This document shows positions 33,882 to 36,244 of a stretch of DNA of 36,244 nucleotides, piece by piece; the first letter of the stretch is position 1, and the number at the start of each line of letters is the position of its first letter. Under the pieces are notes generated by a model. The model had not been told where the DNA came from. It worked only from the letters and a program-made list of their open reading frames with translations, and searched no databases. The position numbers were made by a program, and so were the translations under genes. The stretch covers positions 1 to 36,244 of the forward strand of contig CAILXF010000056.1 in the NCBI GenBank assembly GCA_903838125.1, written 5' to 3'. The DNA comes from an uncultured Pseudomonadota bacterium. GTDB taxonomy: Bacteria; Pseudomonadota; Gammaproteobacteria; Burkholderiales; Methylophilaceae.

Positions 33882-34421
33882 TTATACGCTTTGTAGCGTC
33901 TGCCTTGCCAAGCACAAGTCTTCCCACGCTTTAGCCTTGTCCTGCCAGTGCTGTAGCAGATGAGTCAAATCATACGTGGCGACCAGCGATATGCCGGCGG
34001 TGGCATGAACAATGCCGCGGAGGTTGGCTAAGGACCGACTAGTCTGTAATAACTGTTGCGCAATACTTTCACCTAAAGCCACCACAATTTTCGGGTGAAA
34101 ATCCCGAGCTTCTTCCAGGCTTTTAATCGGTGCGGCCGTCACTTTAATCCCCATTGCCATGAATATATTACGCAAGAGTAGCGCCTCATCTGCTCCCACA
34201 CTTTCAGTAAGCGCAAATAAGTAATCGTCATCTTCACTGCGTAAATACTGCCAAACTGGAACATCTACAGTGGGCAAGACTATCGGCTCAGCGTTTGGTG
34301 TTTGGACTAATTCAACAGGTAAGTCGCTAACAGGCAGTTCCAATAAAGTCGGCAGTGGGTTGCGTAACGTCCATAGCGGCATCAGCTCTAGCTCGCGCAA
34401 TATATCTTCACGCGTTGTCAT
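33882..34421 (-). CDS. holD: HolD-like (Pol III psi) protein with a degenerate uracil-DNA-glycosylase fold
   Basis: A 179-residue protein. Its first 22 residues (MTTREDILRELELMPLW then TLRNP) follow the pattern of E. coli psi, as recalled: MTxRxD..L..L....W.LR.P. Psi binds chi in the clamp loader and bridges it to SSB. The C-terminal part (108-173: 'PKIVVALGESIAQQLL', 'LANLRGIVH', 'DKAKAWEDLCLA') instead looks like family-4 uracil-DNA glycosylase. But the catalytic HPS/HPA motif has become Asp151-Leu-Thr, the GE-PG motif is missing and only one Cys (170) remains, so there is no Fe-S cluster and probably no glycosylase activity. Position next to rimI matches holD-rimI in E. coli. It could instead be a dead glycosylase paralogue. 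Confidence 0.65.
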   Translation of the reverse strand: MTTREDILRELELMPLWTLRNPLPTLLELPVSDLPVELVQTPNAEPIVLPTVDVPVWQYLRSEDDDYLFALTESVGADEALLLRNIFMAMGIKVTAAPIKSLEEARDFHPKIVVALGESIAQQLLQTSRSLANLRGIVHATAGISLVATYDLTHLLQHWQDKAKAWEDLCLARQTLQSV

Positions 34422-34449
34422 GATTTTAATTTCCCTACTACGTTAAGGC

Positions 34450-34920
34450 TCATAGTGCCAACCCCATTAAAATTGCATCTTCACGACCATTCGTTGCTGG
34501 GTAATAGTTGCGACGCACTGCCATTTCATTAAAACCTAGATTCTCGTACAGCGCCAAGGCAGAAACATTACTGGCACGTACTTCTAGAAACATATTAACA
34601 GCCTGATATTTTTTAGAAATTTCCAGCATATGCTCTAATAAAAATCGCCCTAAGCCTTGCTTTTGATAAGTCTTCGCAATACTTAAATTAAGCAAATGCG
34701 CTTCATCAAGCACGATCATCAACAAGGCGTAGCCGATGATTTTATTGTCTTGCACTAATACCCATGCATTATGTCCAGCGTTTAATGAGTCACTGAAATT
34801 TCCTCGCGTCCAAGGATGTGAGTATATGTGGGGCTCAATTGCCATCACCGTATCCAGATCCTCCATCAGCATAGGCCTTAACTGGATTTCGGCAAACGAC
34901 TTATTTAAAACCACACTCAT
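34450..34920 (-). CDS. rimI: Ribosomal protein bS18-alanine N-acetyltransferase RimI
   Basis: GNAT acetyltransferase modifying the N-terminal Ala of S18. The 156 residues have the acetyl-CoA loop 'QKQGLGRFLLEHML' near 86-99, the strand 'LLNLSIAKTYQ' before it, and 'LEVRASNVSALALYENLGF' (about 112-130) with Tyr125, the usual catalytic position. Its ATG overlaps the tsaB stop as ATGA (34917-34920), so translation is coupled. Confidence 0.93.
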   Translation of the reverse strand: MSVVLNKSFAEIQLRPMLMEDLDTVMAIEPHIYSHPWTRGNFSDSLNAGHNAWVLVQDNKIIGYALLMIVLDEAHLLNLSIAKTYQKQGLGRFLLEHMLEISKKYQAVNMFLEVRASNVSALALYENLGFNEMAVRRNYYPATNGREDAILMGLAL

Positions 34921-35606
34921 AAACGCATCCCTAGCTCACGCTCAGCAGTTTTAAGCGCAACTCGATTGCGTATGTAAATCGGCAGTGCTGCACTTGCTGG
35001 CAATGCCTCGCCACTAGTAAATCTTGGTAGCGCCAAACGCAATATCGCACTAGCTGTTGGCAATAAAGCGCCTTCTACGCCCTGCAATTGTTCGCTGTAA
35101 ATTGCTTTTAATTGCGGCGCATAGGACTGCCAACCACTTCCGGCCCCTACCCAATCTGCACCCTGCAGAACAGGCACTACTTCTGGTTTATATAACCCTG
35201 GTTCGATAACAGCATGCCATTGCATTTCAATTTTCTCATACGCGGCGTGGTAAACCTCACCCATTCGCGCATCTAAGCAGGCAATCACTTTATAAGCGCC
35301 ACTCTCCTCGGCTAGGGCCAGCAAGGTGCACACCCCAGCAACTGGCAAATTCGCGCCAAAGCCTAGTCCTTGAGCCACGCCGGCCGCAATACGCACGCCA
35401 GTAAAAGATCCCGGACCAGCACCAAAAGCCAGCCCATCTAAATCAGGCAACCGTAAATTGGCCGCACTCAGTAAGGCTTGAATCTGGGGCAAAATTAGCT
35501 GCGAATGCGTTTGCCCCGCGTTGACTTCGAAAGTCAACGTTTTGCCATCCACCATTAAGGCGAGTGATAGGTGTTCGGTAGAAGTATCGAGGGCTAATAA
35601 ATTCAT
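34917..35606 (-). CDS. tsaB: tRNA threonylcarbamoyladenosine factor TsaB
   Basis: Partner of TsaD and TsaE in making t6A37 in ANN-decoding tRNAs. The 229 residues form an ASKHA fold: 'LALDTSTEHLSLAL' near 4-17, 'LDGLAFGAGPGSFTGVRIAAGVAQGLGF' (in pieces, about 56-83) and 'ACLDARMGEVYHAAYE' near 110-125. It starts 9 bases after the arfB stop and overlaps rimI. Confidence 0.95.
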   Translation of the reverse strand: MNLLALDTSTEHLSLALMVDGKTLTFEVNAGQTHSQLILPQIQALLSAANLRLPDLDGLAFGAGPGSFTGVRIAAGVAQGLGFGANLPVAGVCTLLALAEESGAYKVIACLDARMGEVYHAAYEKIEMQWHAVIEPGLYKPEVVPVLQGADWVGAGSGWQSYAPQLKAIYSEQLQGVEGALLPTASAILRLALPRFTSGEALPASAALPIYIRNRVALKTAERELGMRL

Positions 35607-35615
35607 GATTGCTTG

Positions 35616-36020
35616 TTAATTAGATTCAGACGCTATTTTGCCACGCATCTGCTTAATATGGCCACGCTGCATTTTAGTTTCTAATCGACGTTTTTGTGAA
35701 CCGCGGGTAGGGCGCGTGGCATAACGTGGTGATTGAATCTGGTTTGCCGCATTAATAATTTCATGTAAACGTTTAATCGCATCTTTCTTATTCGCTTCTT
35801 GGGTTCGATATTGCTGAGCTTTTAACACCAACACACCTTCGTCAGTAATGCGACTGTCTCTTAACTGCATTACACGCTGCTTGAGCCAGTCGCTTAATGA
35901 AGACGCAGGAATGTCAAAGCGAAGATGGATCGCCGATGACACTTTATTTACATTCTGCCCACCCGCTCCCTGCGCGCGGATGGCGGTCAGTTCATATTCA
36001 GCTTCGGGGATAATAATCAT
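35616..36020 (-). CDS. arfB: Alternative ribosome-rescue factor ArfB (YaeJ)
   Basis: Peptidyl-tRNA hydrolase rescuing ribosomes stalled on mRNAs without a stop codon. The 134 residues have the catalytic Gly20-Gly21-Gln22 in 'RAQGAGGQNVNKVSSAI' and a Lys/Arg-rich C-terminal tail (105-129) that enters the empty mRNA channel. The length fits ArfB rather than RF1/RF2. The ribosome site is weak. Confidence 0.93.
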   Translation of the reverse strand: MIIIPEAEYELTAIRAQGAGGQNVNKVSSAIHLRFDIPASSLSDWLKQRVMQLRDSRITDEGVLVLKAQQYRTQEANKKDAIKRLHEIINAANQIQSPRYATRPTRGSQKRRLETKMQRGHIKQMRGKIASESN

Positions 36021-36066
36021 TATTTTCTTAAAGCCAACCTAGGCGCCATTAAGTTTATTTAAGTTT

Positions 36067-36244
36067 TTATGAGAAAAATTCTTGCACATCAGCCAACACC
36101 CGCGTCCTTTTAAATGGCGGCAAACTTTGCCATATCTTTTTGCCATAAGACTTAGTAATCAAGCGAGGGTCACAAATCACCAGCACGCCACGGTCGCTTT
36201 CATCTCGAATCAAGCGCCCTGCACCTTGCTTTAAGGTAATCACC
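36067..36244 (-). CDS. C-terminal end of a DinG/YoaA-family DNA helicase (partial)
   Basis: The last 58 codons of a gene running off the right edge. They contain 'LKQGAGRLIRDESDRGVLVICDPRL', 'YGKKIWQSLPPFKRTR' and a TAA stop: helicase motif VI (QGAGRLIR) and the C terminus typical of the DinG/YoaA superfamily 2 Fe-S helicases. It is 46 bases upstream of arfB on the same strand, so the two may be one transcript. Confidence 0.88.
   Translation of the reverse strand, partial: VITLKQGAGRLIRDESDRGVLVICDPRLITKSYGKKIWQSLPPFKRTRVLADVQEFFS

Noticed and set aside
33882-34421. Calling this gene an active uracil-DNA glycosylase
   Set aside because: The catalytic and Fe-S residues are missing, although the C-terminal half resembles the family.

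Overview
The window looks like ordinary chromosome from a betaproteobacterium of moderate to low GC. My best guess is the Methylophilaceae (Methylotenera-like). This is inference from gene families and order: the OFA-family transporter, the very large DUF3683-type FAD/Fe-S dehydrogenase, the DUF2244-ctaC-ctaD-ctaG-ctaE-surf1-ctaA-ctaB cluster, and tsaB-rimI-(holD-like). I saw no insertion sequence, prophage, CRISPR array or integrase. Nearly all genes are intact; only the last one is cut by the window edge.

Layout. 190-2138 (+): two cyclophilins (one exported, one cytosolic) and lpxH. 2135-4894 (-): nusB, ribH and an OFA major-facilitator transporter. 5030-8018 (+): a three-half-site Pho box, phoB, phoR and a lipoprotein of unknown function. 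8113-11982 (-): a 1289-residue FAD/Fe-S dehydrogenase. 12171-17882 (+): TlpA-like thioredoxin, HemJ, a membrane protein that looks like a TetR ligand domain without its DNA-binding head, the TetR regulator it resembles, a PfkB sugar/nucleoside kinase, a SlyB-like lipoprotein, then olsB-olsA for ornithine lipid behind a second Pho box. 17887-19291 (-): apaH and a membrane-anchored cytochrome c5, followed by tRNA-Arg(CCG) on +. 19542-28412 (mostly -): a complete caa3-type cytochrome oxidase locus with heme A synthesis and assembly factors, including a 37-codon membrane protein; one small twin-membrane-helix gene is inverted within it. 28823-30955: tRNA-Leu(CAA) on -, then queA and an exported propeller-like protein on +. 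31038-36244 (-): DUF1097 membrane protein, proS, a holD-like gene, rimI, tsaB, arfB and the end of a DinG-family helicase.

How the parts fit. PhoB made at 5109 could act on its own promoter and on olsBA about 11 kb away; swapping phospholipid for phosphorus-free ornithine lipid is a known response to phosphate starvation. HemJ, CtaB and CtaA, the SURF1/Sco-like/CtaG assembly factors and the CtaC-D-E subunits form a coherent heme-copper respiratory theme. The most unusual items are the HTH-less TetR-like membrane protein beside its apparent paralogue (13127-14542), and a protein in the holD position that combines a psi-like N terminus with the tail of a family-4 uracil-DNA glycosylase that has lost its catalytic and Fe-S residues (33882-34421).
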